Source of the DNA: Hyperoodon ampullatus
Taxonomy: Eukaryota > Chordata > Mammalia > Artiodactyla > Ziphiidae
Assembly: GCA_949752795.1 (NCBI GenBank)
Contig: CATKHW010000366.1
Coordinates: forward strand, 248,001-312,000
Length of the DNA stretch: 64,000 nucleotides
Direction: 5' to 3'
The notes below the pieces were generated by a model. It ran no database searches. It was not told the origin of the DNA and saw only the letters and a list, made by a program, of their open reading frames with translations. A program made the translations under genes and the position numbers. Below, one piece after another: positions 12,530-24,693 of the stretch (positions are counted from its first letter, which is position 1; each line of letters opens with the position of its first letter).

Positions 12530-14268
12530 TTGGCCAAAAAGGGCTTATGCGTTTTCTCCTGAATATATTCAGGAGAAAACACATACGCACTTTTTGGCCA
12601 AGTGCATCATTGTCGAAGTTGTGCCCCACTTCCTGTGCTTTAAAGGGGATTCCAACGTACCTCTTGAAATCTGTTTCCTGCTGTTCTGCCTCGCTTTCAA
12701 GTCCGCCTCGTTGCCTTCCCTTAACAGATTTTTGGATGATAGTTGTCCTTTATTACTCTGCCAGTTTGTGAATTCCTGTGCCCTTGAGCTCCACTTTTCA
12801 ACTCGTTTTTTGTGAGCTGACAGCAAGTCCAAAATTTCGGTTCAGGACCTATGCTGGTTCCCGGTGGGGGGCTGAGACTTTGGTTAATTCTTCTTCCTGC
12901 TGGGAAGTTAGAGTGATATGTGCCCGTCCTAATGCCTAACAGCTACTCTCTCATTGGTTCTCCCTCTTCCCTTTCATCCTCTGCCAAATTGGCAACCTGT
13001 GTGAGCCCGGAGGTTAAAGGGGCTGTCTCTCCAAGTTGGGAGGTTGATAGTAAAGCAGATGGAAAGTCAAACCGGAGCACCAGGAGAGGGACTATTCGTT
13101 GAGTTTTAGAAACCTTTCGTATTCACAGTGTGTCCGTTCTCTAGGTTTCCCGTACATGTTATAGCTGTAGTAATATTCCCTTCAACATGGAGAGTTGGGA
13201 CACATGGAATGGGTGCCAGGCATTTGTGCTTTAAAGGGTCTGCATTTGCTCACCCAATCTCACCAATCCTCTCATTCCCAAGCGTCCAGCCTTATGCCAC
13301 ATCCAGCTGTCATTGTAGATAGGGTCATTCCAGGTTTCATCAGAGACCCTGAAGGAATTGTAAAGAATTTCCCAGTTCTTTTGTTCTGTTTTTGAAATTC
13401 CTTTTTATAGTGGGTTTGAGCTGATTCTCGCTGCCATGTTTTTGCCAGTCTAGACACACTTGATTCCCTTACGGAGACATATCAATACATAGGTTTTAAG
13501 ATTCTTACTAGTCAGATATATTCCTCTGCAGGAAATATGGGGTTTTCAGTCCGTTTCGTTGAGGAAGGTGTAGGTCTTGTCTATTCCATAGTTGGTTTTT
13601 GGAAAGGTACCTGTGCTTATATCAAACTCTGGTTTTATGCATCACCCCACCTCTCCTTCCCCCTTAAGCAGGCATAAGAGTGTTTTCTAAATGTGAGACA
13701 CTGTTCTCTTTCCTAACTCAGATCAAGTGTAGCCATGTTTACAGGATCTTCATAAGTGATATCTTATGATAAGTTTCTTTTTCTGTGTGACTTATTTCAC
13801 TTAGAATCATCGTACCTGAATCCACCCATTTTGCTGCTACTGGTCTTATGACATTGATTTCATGTCTGAGGGATATTCCGTCGTACGTAAGTACCACAAT
13901 TTTTTGAACCAGTTTTATATTTCCTGGGATATTTAAGGTGTACCCAAGTTGAGGTCCTTGTAAGCAGTGCAGCCCTAAATTTTGGGGTGGCTCTGTCTTA
14001 TTGATTTTCAGTTTTCCCAAGGTATATTCCCTAGACTGGAAGTGCCCTTGGCTCTGTAGCTCTGTTCTTTACTTGTTTTAGGGAACACAATGCACTCCTC
14101 CAGAGAGGCAGTTGGCAATTTACATCCTGCCCATCAGCATAACAAGGCTCCCTGTTCTCCAGGGCCTGTCTTGCCTTTCTGGTTTTTACACATTTTGTGG
14201 ATGTCCCTTTTGACTGGTGGGAAGTGATACTTCTCTGTAGTGCAGATTTGCATTGCCCGATTGCTTGC
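12530..14268. repeat. 1.74-kb satellite monomer M2 (1,739 bp)
   Basis: This is the first monomer of the homogeneous central subtype. The palindrome at 12,530-12,601 has about three arm mismatches (GGGCTTATGCG on the left against CACATACGCAC on the right). Order of parts: palindrome, about 0.8 kb of unidentified sequence, then an antisense L1 3' end beginning near TTTTTATAGTGGGTTTGAGC and ending at the next palindrome. Confidence 0.9.
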
Positions 14269-14340
14269 TTGGCCAAAAAGGGCCTATGCGTTTTCTCCTG
14301 AATATATTCAGGAGAAAACGCATAGGCCCTTTTTGGCCAA
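14269..14340. mobile_element. Perfect 72-bp palindrome with compensating change (mariner-type MITE relic)
   Basis: The two 36-base arms are exact reverse complements, starting TTGGCCAAAAAGGGCC and ending with its mirror image around a GAATATATTC centre. Relative to the commonest version, a G-to-C change on the left arm is matched by C-to-G on the right arm, so pairing is kept. The outer TTGGCCAAAAAG resembles the terminal inverted repeat I recall for short palindromic mariner elements of cetartiodactyls. The element carries no open frame of its own and is interpreted as a non-autonomous relic trapped in the satellite. Confidence 0.75.
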
Positions 14341-15125
14341 GTGCATCATTGTCCAAGGTGTGCTCCTCTTCCTGTGCTTTAAAGGCGATTCCAACGTACA
14401 TATTGAAATCTGTTTCCTGCTATTCTGCCTCGCTTTCAAGTCTGCCTCGTTACCTTCCCTCAACAGATTTTTGGACGATAGTTGTCCTTTATTACTCGGC
14501 CAGTTTGTGAATTGCTGTGCCACTGAGCTCCATTTTTCAACTAGTTTTTTGTGAGCTGACCGCAAGTCCAAAATTTTTGTTCAGGACCTATGGTGGTTCC
14601 CGGTGGGTGGCTGAGACTTTGGTTAATTCTTCTTCCTGCCGGGAAATTACAGTGATATGTACCCGTCCAAATGCCTAACAGCTACTCTCTCATTGGTTCT
14701 CCCTCTTCCCTTTCATCCTCTGCCAAATAGGAAACCTGTGCGAACCAGGAGGTTAAAGGGGCTGTCTCTCCAAGTTGGGCGGTTGAAAGTAAAGCAGATG
14801 GAAAGTCATACCCGAGCACCAGGAGAGCGAATATTCGTTGAGTTTTAGAAACCTTTCGTATTCACAGTGTGTCCGTTCTCTAGGTTTCCCGTACATGTTA
14901 TATCTGTAGTAATATTCCCTTCAACCTGGAGAGTTGGGACCCATGGAATGAGTGCCAGGCATTTGTGCTTTAAAGGATCTGCATTTGCTCACCCAATCTC
15001 ACCAATCGTCTCAGTCCCAAGTGTCCCTCGTTATGCCATATCCAGCTGTCATTGTAATTAGGGTCATTCCAGGTTTCATCAGAGACCCTGAAGGAATTGT
15101 AAAGAATTTCCCAGTTTTTTTGCTT

Positions 15126-16000
15126 TGTTTTTGAAATTCCTTTTTATAGTTGGCTTGAGCTGATTCTCGCTGCCATGTTTATGCCAGTCTAGACACACTT
15201 GATTCCCTTACGGAGACATATCAATACATAGGTTTTAAGATTCTTACTAGTCAGATATATTCCTCTGCGGGAAATATGGTGTTTGGAGTCCCTTTCACTG
15301 AGGAAGGTGTAGGTCTTGTCTATTCCATATTTGGTTTTTGGAACGGTACCTGTGCTTATATCAAACTCTGGTTTTATGCATCACCCCACCTCTCCTTCCC
15401 CCTTAAGCAGGCATAAGAGTGTTTTCTAAATGTGAGACACTGTTCTCTTTCCTAACTCAGTTCAAGTGTAGCCATGTTTACAGGATCTTCATAAGTGATA
15501 TCTTATGAAAAGTTTCTTTTTCTGTGTGACTTATTTCACTTAGAATCATCGTACCTGAATCCACCCACTTTGCTGTTACTGGTCTTATGACATTGATTTC
15601 ATGGCTGAGGGATATTCCATCGTACGTAAGTACCACAATTTTTTGAACCAGTTTTATATTTCCTGGGATATTTAAGGTGTACCCAAGTTGAGGTCCTTGT
15701 AAGCAGTGCAGCCCTAAATTTTGGGGTGGCTCTGCCTTATTGATTTTCAGTTTTCCCAAGGTATATTCCCTAGACTGGAAGTGCCCTTGGCTCTGTAGCT
15801 CTGTTGTTTGTTTGTTTTAGGGAACACAATGCACTCCTCCAGATAGGCAGTTGGCAATTTACATCCCGCCCATCAGCATAACAAGGCTCCCTGTTCTCCA
15901 GGGCCTGTCTTGCCTTTCTGGATTTTACACATTTTGTGGATGTCCATTTGGACCGGTGGGAAGTGATACTTCTTTGTAGTGCAGATTTGCATTGCCCGCT
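15126..16000 (-). mobile_element. Antisense L1 3' end inside the monomer (representative, M3)
   Basis: About 870 bp of each monomer follows the order of an L1 3' end read backwards. It runs from 3' UTR-like TTTTTATAG-GGGTTTGAGCTG, through AAGTGATATCTTATGATA and CTTATTTCACTTAGAATCATC (compare the L1 AAGTGATATCATATGATA and ACTTCACTTAGTATGATAA), to GAAGTGATACTTCTTTGTAGTGCAG just before the palindrome (compare L1 GAGGTGATACCTCATTGTAG). It is old and strongly diverged from living L1. The same arrangement recurs in every monomer of both arrays. Confidence 0.85.
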
Positions 16001-16007
16001 TGCTTGC

Positions 16008-16079
16008 TTGGCCAAAAAGGGCGTATGCGTTTTCTCCTGAATATATTCAGGAGAAAACGCATACGCCCTTTTTGGCCAA
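16008..16079. mobile_element. Perfect 72-bp palindrome, reference copy
   Basis: Both 36-base arms match exactly, and one further base pair outside each arm also pairs (C16007 with G16080). The left arm begins TTGGCCAAAAAGGGCGTATG and the centre is GAATATATTC. This is the cleanest copy of the commonest version and a good reference for the mariner-type MITE interpretation. Single-stranded DNA or RNA from here could fold into a 36-bp hairpin with essentially no loop. Confidence 0.8.
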
Positions 16080-17736
16080 GTGCATCATTGTCGAATTTGT
16101 GCCCCTCTTCCTGTGCTTTAAAGGCGATTCCAAAGTACCTCTTGAAATCTGTTTCCTCTTATTCTGCCTCGCTTTCAAGTTCGCCTCGTTGCCTACCCTC
16201 AACAGATTTTTGGACGATAGTTGTCCTTTATTACTCGGCCAGTTTGTGAATTGCTGTGCCCCTGAGCTCCATTTTCCAACTCGTTTTTGGTGAGCTGACC
16301 GCAGGTCCAAAATTTTGGTTCAGGACCTATGCTTGTTCCCGGTCGGGGGCTGAGACTTTGGTTAATTCTTCTTCCTGCCGGGAAGTTAGAGTGATATGTT
16401 CCCGTCCAAATGCCTAACAGCTACTCTCTCATTGGTTCTCCCTCTTCCCTTTCATCCTCTGCCAAATTGGCAACCTGTGCGAACCAGGAGGTTAAAGGGG
16501 CTGTCTCTCCAAGTTGGGATGTTGATAGTAAAGCAGATGGAAAGTCAAACCAGAGCACCAGGAGAGGGACTATTCGTTGAGTTTTAGAAACCTTTCGTAT
16601 TCAAAGTGTGTCCGTTCTCTAGGTTTTCCGTACATGTTATAACTGTAGTAATATTCCCTTCAACCTGGAGATTTGGGACCCATGGAATGGGTGCCAGGCA
16701 TTTGTGCTTTAAAGGGTCTGCATTTGCTCACCCAATCTCACCAATCGTCTCAGTCTCAAGTGTCCAGCCTTATGCCACTTTCAGCTGTCATTGTAGATAG
16801 GGTTATTCCAGGTTTCATCAGAGTCCCTGAAGGAATTGTAAATAATTTCCCAGTTTTTTTTGTTTTGTTTTTGAAATTCCTTTTTATATTGGGTTTGAGC
16901 TGATTCTCGCTGCCATGTTTATGACAGTCTAGACACACTTGATTCCCTTACGGAGACATATCAATACATAGGTTTTAAGATTCTTACTAGTCAGATATAT
17001 TCCTCTGTGGGAAATATGGGGTTTTGAGTCCCTTTCACTGAGAAAGGTGTAGGTCTTGTCTATTCCATAGTTGGTTTTTGGAACGGTACCTGTGCTTATA
17101 TCAAACTCTGGTTTTATGCATCACCCCACCTCTCCTTCTCCCTTAGCAGGTGTAAGAGAGTTTTCTAAATGTGAGACTTTCCTAACTCAGTTCAAGTGTA
17201 GCCATGTTTACAGGATCTTCATAAGTGATATCTTATGATAAGTTTCTTTTTCTCTCTGACTTATTTCACTTGGAATCTTTACCGAAATCCACCCATTTTG
17301 CTGCTACTGGTCTTATGACATTGATTTCATGGCTGAGGGATATTCCATCGTACGTAAGTACCACAATTTTTTGAATCATTTTTTATATTTAGTGGGATAT
17401 TTAAGGTGTACCCAAGTTTAGGTCCTTGTAAGCAGTGCAGCCCTAAATTTTGGGGTGTCTCTGTCTTATTAATTTTCCGTTTTCCAAAGGTATATTCCCT
17501 AGACTTGAAGTGCCCTTGGCTCTGTACTTCTGTTCTTCACTTGTTTTAGGGAACACAATGCACTCCTCCAGAGAGGCAGTTGGCAATTTACATGCCGCCC
17601 ATCAGCATAAAAAGGCTCCCTGTTCTCCAGGGCCTGTCTTGCCTTTCTGGTTTTTACACATTTTGTGAATGTCCCTTTGGACAGGTGGGAAGTGATACTT
17701 CTTTGTAGTGCAGATTTGCATTGCCCGCTTGCTTGC
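16008..17736. repeat. 1.74-kb satellite monomer M4 (1,729 bp)
   Basis: Central subtype with a perfect palindrome. It is about 10 bp short, mainly because of a deletion at GTGAGACTTTCCTAAC (others read GTGAGACACTGTTCTCTTTCC), with small changes at GGAATCTTTACCG near 17,272. Confidence 0.92.
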
Positions 17737-19475
17737 TTGGCCAAAAAGGGCGTATGCGTTTTCCCCTGAATATATTCAGGAGAAAACGCATACGCCCTTT
17801 TTGACCAAGTGCATCATTGTCGAAGTTGTGCCCCTCTTCCTGTGCTTTAAAGGCAATTCCAACGTACCTCTTGAAATCTGTTTCTTGCTATTCTGCCTCG
17901 CTTTCAAGTCCGCCTCGTTGTCTTCCCTCAACAGATTTTTGGACGGTAGTTGTCCTTTATTACTCGGCCAGTTTGTGAATTGCTGTGCCCCTGAGCTCCA
18001 TTTTTCAACTCGTTTTTTGTGAGCTGACCGCATGTCCAAAATTTTGGTTCAGGACCTATGCTGGTTCCCGGTGGGAGGCTGAGACTTTGGTTAATTCTTC
18101 TTCCTGCCGGGAAATTACTGTGATATGTGCCCATCCAAATGCCTAACAGCTACTCTCTCATTGGTTCTCCCTCTTCCCTTTCATCCTCTGCCAAATTGGC
18201 ATCCTGTGCGAACCAGGAGGTTAAAGGGGCTGTCTCTCCAAGTTGGGAGATTGATAGTAAAGCAGATGGAAAGTCAAACCATAGCACCAGGAGAGGGACT
18301 ATTCGTTGAGTTTTAGAAACCTTTCGTATTCACAGTGGGTCCGTTCTCTAGGTTTCCCGTAAATGTTATAGCTGTAGTAATATTGCCTACAACCTGGAGA
18401 GTTGGGACCCATGGAATGGGTGCCAGGCATTATTGCTTTAAATGGTCTGCATTTGCTCACCGAATCTCACCATTCCTCTCAGTCCCAAGTGTCCAGCCTT
18501 ATGCCACATCCAGCTGTCGTTGTAGATTGGGTCATTCCAGGTTTCATCAGAGACCCTGAAGGAATTGTAAAGAATTTCCCAGTTTTTTTGTTTTGTTTTT
18601 GAAATTCCTTTTTATAGTGGGTTTGAGCTGATTCTCGCTGCCAGGTTTATGCCAGTCTAGACACAATTGATTCCCTTACGGAGACATATCAATACATAGG
18701 TTTTAAGATTCTTACTAGTCAGATATATTCCTCTGCGGGAAATATGGGGTTTTGAGTCCCTTTCACTGAGGAAGGTGTAGGTCTTGTCTATTCCATAGTT
18801 TGTTTTTGGAACGGTACCTGTGCTTATATCAAACTCTGGTTTTATGCATCACCCCACCTCTCCTTCCCCCTTAAGCAGGCATAAGAGTGTTTTCTAAATG
18901 TGAGACACTGTTCTCTTTCCTAACTCAGTTCAAGTGTAGCCATGTTTACAGGATCTTCATCAGTGATATCTTATGATAAGTTTCTTTTTCTGTGTGACTT
19001 ATTTCACTTAGAATCATCGTACCTGAATCCACCCATTTTGCTTCTACTGGTCTTATGACATTGATTTCATGGCTGAGGGATATTCCATCGCAATTAAGTA
19101 CCACAATTTTTTGAACCATTTTGATATTTCCTGGGATATTTCAGGTGTACCCAAGTTGAGGTCCTTGTAAGCAGTGCAGCCCTAAATTTTGGGGTGGCTC
19201 TGTCTTATTAATTTTCAGTTTTCCCAAGGTATATTCCCTAGACTGGAAGTGCCCTTGGCTCTGTAGCTCTGTTCTTTACTTGTTTTAGGGAACACAATGC
19301 ACTCCTCCAGAGAGGCAGTTTGCAATTTACATCCCGCCCATCAGCATATCAAGGCTCCCTGTTCTCCAGGGCCTGTCTTGCCTTTCTGGGTTTTACACAT
19401 TTTGTGGATGTCCCTTTTGACCGGTGGGAAGTGATACTTCCTTGTAGTGCATATCTGCATTGCCCGCTTTCTTGC
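17737..19475. repeat. 1.74-kb satellite monomer M5 (1,739 bp)
   Basis: Central subtype. The palindrome (17,737-17,808) has two mismatches: CCCCTGA on the left arm and TTTTTGACCAA at the right end. Confidence 0.92.
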
Positions 19476-21214
19476 TTGGCAAAAAAGGGCGTATGCGTTT
19501 TCTCCTGAATATATTCAGGAGAAAACGCATACGCCCTTTTTGGCCAAGTGCATCACTGTCGAAGTAGTGCCCCTCTTCCTGTGCTTTAAAGGCGATTCCA
19601 ACGTACCTCTTGAAATCTGTTTCCTGCTATTCTGCCTCGCTTTCAAGTCCGCCTCGTTGACTTCCCCCAACAGATTTTTGGACGATAGTTGTCCTTTATT
19701 ACTCGGCCAGTTTGTGAATTGCTGTACCCCTGAGCTCCATTTTTCAACTCGTTTTTGGTGAGCTGACCGCAAGTCCAAAATTTTGGTTCAGAATCTATAC
19801 TGGTTCCCAGTGGGTGGCTGAGACTTTGGTTAATTCTTCTTCCTGCCGGGAAATTAAAGTGATATGTGCTCGTCCAAATGCCTAACAGCTACTCTCTCAT
19901 TGGTTCTCCCTCTTCCCTTTCATCCTCTGCCAAATTGGAAACCTGTGCGAACCAGGAGGTTAAAGGGGCTGTCTCTCCAAGTTGGGAGGTTGATAGTAAA
20001 ACAGATGGAAAGTCAAAACGGAGCACCAGGAGAGGGACTATTCGTTGAGTTTTAGAAACCTTTCGTATTCACAGTGTGTCCGTTCTCTAGGTTTCCCAAA
20101 CATGTTATAACTGTAGTAATATTCCCTTCAACCTGGAGAGTTGGGACCCATGGAATGGGTGCCAGGCATTATTGCTTTAAATGGTCTGCATTTGCTCACC
20201 CAATCTCACCAATCCTCTCAGTCCCAAGTGTCCAGCCTTATGCCACATCCAGCTGTCATTGTAGATAGGGTCATTCCAGGTTTCATCAGAGACCCTGAAG
20301 GAATTGTAAAGAATTTCCCGTTTTTTTTGTTTTGTTTTTGAAATTCCTTTTTATAGTGGGTTTGAGCTGATTCTCGCTGCCATGTTTATGCCAGTATAGA
20401 CACACTTGATTCCCTTACGGAGACATATCAATCCATAGGTTTTATGATTCTTACTAGTCAGATATATTCCTCTTCGGGAAATATGGGGTTTTGAGTCCCT
20501 TTCACTGAGGAAGGTGTAGGTCTTGTCTATTCCATAGTTGGTTTTTGGAACAGTACCTGTGCTTATATCAAACTCTGGTTTTATGCATCACCCCACCTCT
20601 CCTTCCCCCTTAAGCAGGCATAAGAGTGTTTTCTAAATGTGAGACACTGTTCTCTTTCCTAACTCAGTTCAAGTGTAGCCATGTTTACAGGATCTTCATA
20701 AGTGATATCTTATGATAAGTTTCTTTTTCTGTGTGACTTATTTCACTTAGAATTATTGTACCTGAATCCACCCATTTTGCTGCTACTGGTCTTATGACAT
20801 TGATTTCATGGCTGAGGGATATTCCATCGTACGTAAGTACCACAATTTTTTGAACCATTTTTATATTTCCTGGTATATTTAAGGTGTACCCAAGTTGAGG
20901 TGCTTGTAAGCAGTGCAGCCCTAAATTTTGGGATGGTTCTGTCTTATTGATTTTCAGTTTGCCCAAGGAATATTCCCTAGACTGGAAGTGCCCTTGGCTC
21001 TGTAGCTCTGTTGTTTACTTGTTTTCGGGAACACAATATACTCCTCCAGAGAGGCAGTTGGCAATTTACATCCCGTCCATCAGCATAACAAGGCTCCCTG
21101 TTCTCCAGGGCCTGTCTTGCCTTTCTCGTTTTTACACATTTTGTGGATGTCCCTTTTGACCTGTGGGAAGTGATACTTCTTTGTAGTGCGGATTTGCATT
21201 GCCCGCTTTCTTGC
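19476..21214. repeat. 1.74-kb satellite monomer M6 (1,739 bp)
   Basis: Central subtype. The palindrome (19,476-19,547) has one mismatch, at TTGGCAAAAAAGGG on the left arm. The rest follows the usual order. Confidence 0.92.
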
Positions 21215-22952
21215 TTGGCCAAAAAGTGCGTATGTGTTTTCCCCTGAATATATTCAGGAGAAAACGCATACGCCCTTTTTGGCCAATTGCATCATTGTCG
21301 AAGTTGTGCCCCTCTTCCTGTGCTTTAAAGGCGATTCCAAAGTACCTATTGAAATCTGTTTCCTGCTATTCTGCCTCACTTTCAAGTCCACCTCGCTGCC
21401 TTCCCTCAACAGATTTTTGGACGATAGTTGTCCTTTATTACTCGGCCAGTTTGTGAATTGCTGTGCCCCTGAGCTCCATTTTTCAACTCGTTTTTGGTGA
21501 GCTGACCGCAAGTCCAAAATTTTGGTTCAGGATCTATACTGGTTCCAGGTGGGTTGCTGAGACTTTGGTAATTCTTCTTCCTGCCGGGAATTTAGAGTGA
21601 TATGTCCCCTTCCAAATGCCTAACAGCTACTCTCTCAATGTTTCTCCCTCTTCCCTTTCATCCTCTGCCAAATTGGCAACCTGTGCGAAACAGGAGGTTA
21701 AAGGGGCTGTCTCTCCATGTTGGGAGGTTGATAGTAAAGCAGATGGAAAGTCAAACCGGAGCACCAGGAGACGGACTATTCGTTGAGTTTTGGAAACCTT
21801 TCGTGTTCACAGTGTGACCGTTCTCTAGGTTTCTCCTACATGTTATAACTGTAGTAATATTCCCTTCAACCTGGAGAGTTGGGACCCATGGAATGGGTGC
21901 CATGCATTATTGCTTTAAAGTGTCTGCATTTGCTCACCCAATCTCACCAATCGTCTCAGTCCCAAGTGTCCAGCCTTATGCCACATCCAGCTGTCGTTGT
22001 AGATAGGGTCATTCCAGGTTTCATCAGAGACCCTGAAGGAATTGTAAAGAATTTCCCAGTTTTTTTGTTTTGTTTTTGAAATTCCTTTTTATAGTGGGTT
22101 TGAGCTGATTCTCGCTGCCATGTTTATGCCAGTCTAGACACACTTGATTCCCTTACGGAGACATATCAATACATAGGTTTTAAGAGTCTTACTAGTCAGA
22201 TATATTCCTCTGTGGGAAATATGGGGTTTTGAGTCCCTTTCACTGAGGAAGGTGTAGGTCTTGTCTAATCCATAGTTGGTTTTTGGAACGGTACCTGTGC
22301 TTATATCAAACTCTGGTTTTATGCATCACCCCACCTCTCCTTCCCCCTTAAGCAGGCATAAGAGTGTTTTCTAAAGGTGAGACATTCTTCTCTTTCCTAA
22401 CTCAGTTCAAGTGTAGCCATGTTTACAGGATCTTCATTAGTGATATCTTATGATAAGTTTCTTTTTCTGTGTGACTTATTTCACTTAGAATCATCGTACA
22501 TGAATCCACCCATTTTGCTGCTATTGGTCTTATGACATTGATTTCATGGCTGAGGGATATTCCATCATACGTAAGTACCACAATTTTTTGAACCATTTTT
22601 ATATTTCCTGGGATATTTAAGGTGTACCCAAGTTGAGGTCCTTGTAAGCAGTGCAGCCCTAAATTTTGGGTTGGCTCTGTCTTATTGATTTTCACTTTTC
22701 CCAAGGTATATTCCCTAGACTGGAAGTGCCCTTGTCTCTGTAGCTCTGTTGTTTACTTGTTTTAGGGAAAACAATGCACTCCTCCAGAGAGGCAGTTGGC
22801 AATTTACATCCCGCCCATCAGCATAACAAGGCTCCCTGTTCTCCAGGGCCTGTCTTGCCTTTCTGGTTTTTACACATTTTGTGGATGTCCCTTTTGACCG
22901 GTGGGAAGTGATACTTCTTTGTAGTGCAGATTTGCATTGCCCGCTTGCTTGC
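21215..22952. repeat. 1.74-kb satellite monomer M7 (1,738 bp)
   Basis: Central subtype. The left palindrome arm carries several changes (AAAAAGTGCGTATGTG, TTTTCCCCTGA) while the right arm is the usual one. The decay is therefore one-sided. Confidence 0.92.
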
Positions 22953-24693
22953 TTGGCCAAAAAGGGCGTATGCGTTTTCTCCTGAATATATTTAGGAGAA
23001 AACGCATACGCCCTTTTTGGCCAAGTGCATCATTGTCGAAGTTGTGCCCCTCTTCCTGTGCTTTAAAGGCGATTCCAACGTACCTCTTGAAATCTGTTTC
23101 CTGCTATTCTGCCTCGCTTTCAAGTCCGCCTCGATGTCTTCCCTCAACAGATTTTTGGACGATAGTTGTCCTTTATTACTCGGCCCGTTTGTGAATTGCT
23201 GTGCCCCTGAGCTCCATTTTTTCAACTCGTTTTTGGTGAGCTGACCGCAAGTCCAAAATTTTGGTTCAGGACCTATACTGGTTCCCGGTGGGTGGTTGAG
23301 ACTTTGGTTAATTCTTCTTCCTGCCGGGAAGTTAGAGTGATATGTGCCCGTCCAAATGCCTAACAGCTACTCTCTCATTGGTTCTCCCTCTTCCCTTTCA
23401 TCCTCTGCCAAATTGGCAACCTGTGCGAACCAGGAGGTTAAAGGGGCTGTCTCTCCAAGGTGGGAGATTGATAGTAAAGCAGATGGAAAGTCAAACCGGA
23501 GCACCAGGAGAGGGACTATTTGTTGAGTTTTAGAAACCTTTCGTATTCACAGTGTGTCCGTTCTCTAGGTTTCCCGTACATGTTATAACTGTAGTCATAT
23601 TCCCTTCAACCTGGAGAGTTGGGACCCATGGAATGGGTGCCAGGCATTTGTGCTTTAAAGGGTATGAATTTGCTCACCCAATCTCACCAATCGTCTCAGT
23701 CCCAAGTGTCCCTCCTTATGCCACATCCAGCTGTCGTTGTAGATAGGGTCATTCCAGGTTTCATCAGAGACCCTGAAGGAATCGTAAAGAATTTCCCGGT
23801 TTTTTTGTTTTGTTTTTGAAATTCCTTTTTATAGTGGGTTTGAGCTGATTCTCGCTGCCATGTTTATGCCAGTCTAGACACACTTGATTCCCTTACGGAG
23901 ACATATCAATCCATAGGTTTTATGATTCTTACTAGTCAGATATATTCCTCTGCGGGAAATATGGGGTTTTGAGTCCCTTTCACTTGAGGAAGGTGTAGGT
24001 CTTGTCTATTCCATAGTTGGTTTTTGGAACAGTACCTGTGCTTATATCAAACTCTGGTTTTATGCATCACCCCACCTCTCCTTCCCCCTTAAGCAGGCAT
24101 AAGAGTGTTTTCTAAATGTGAGACACTGTTCTCTTTCCTAACTCAGTTCAAGTGTAGCCATGTTTACAGGATCTTCATAAGTGATATCTTATGATAAGTT
24201 TCTTTTTCTGTGTGACTTATTTCACTTAGAATCATCGTACCTGAATCCACCCATTTTGCTCTTACTGGTCTTATGACATTGATTTCATGGCTGAGGGTTA
24301 TTCCATCGTATGTAAATACCACAATGTTTTGAACCATTTTTATATTTCCTGGGATATTTAAGGTGTACCCAAGTTGAGGTCCTTGTAAGCAGTGCAGCCC
24401 TAAATTTTGGGGTGGCTCTGTCTTATTGATTTTCAGTTTTCCCAAGGTATATTCCCTAGACTGGAAGTCCGCTTGGCTCTGTAGATCTGTTGTTTACTTG
24501 TTTTAGGGAACACAATGCACTCCTCCAGAGAGGCAGTTGGCAATTTACATCCCTCCCATCAGCATAACAAGGCTCCCTGTTCTCCAGGGCCTGTCTTGCC
24601 TTTCTGGTTTTTACACATTTTGTGGATGTCCCTTTTGACCGGTGGGAAGTGACACTTCTTTGTAGTGCAGATTTGCATTGCCCGCTTGCTTGC
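22953..24693. repeat. 1.74-kb satellite monomer M8 (1,741 bp)
   Basis: Central subtype. The palindrome (22,953-23,024) has one mismatch near the centre (ATATATTTAGGAG). Otherwise it is a very typical monomer. Confidence 0.92.

Larger units (their letters stand above)
14269..16007. repeat. 1.74-kb satellite monomer M3 (1,739 bp)
   Basis: Central subtype. Its palindrome (14,269-14,340) is perfect but differs from the usual version by a matched pair of changes: GGGCCTATG on the left and CATAGGCCC on the right, where other monomers have GGGCGTATG and CATACGCCC. The remainder is ordinary for the array. Confidence 0.92.

Noticed and set aside
16571..16590. CENP-B box candidate (TTCGTTGAGTTTTAG) in the 1.74-kb monomers
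   Set aside because: Only TTCG fits the consensus. The required A and the CGGG end are absent, so no centromere claim is made from it.
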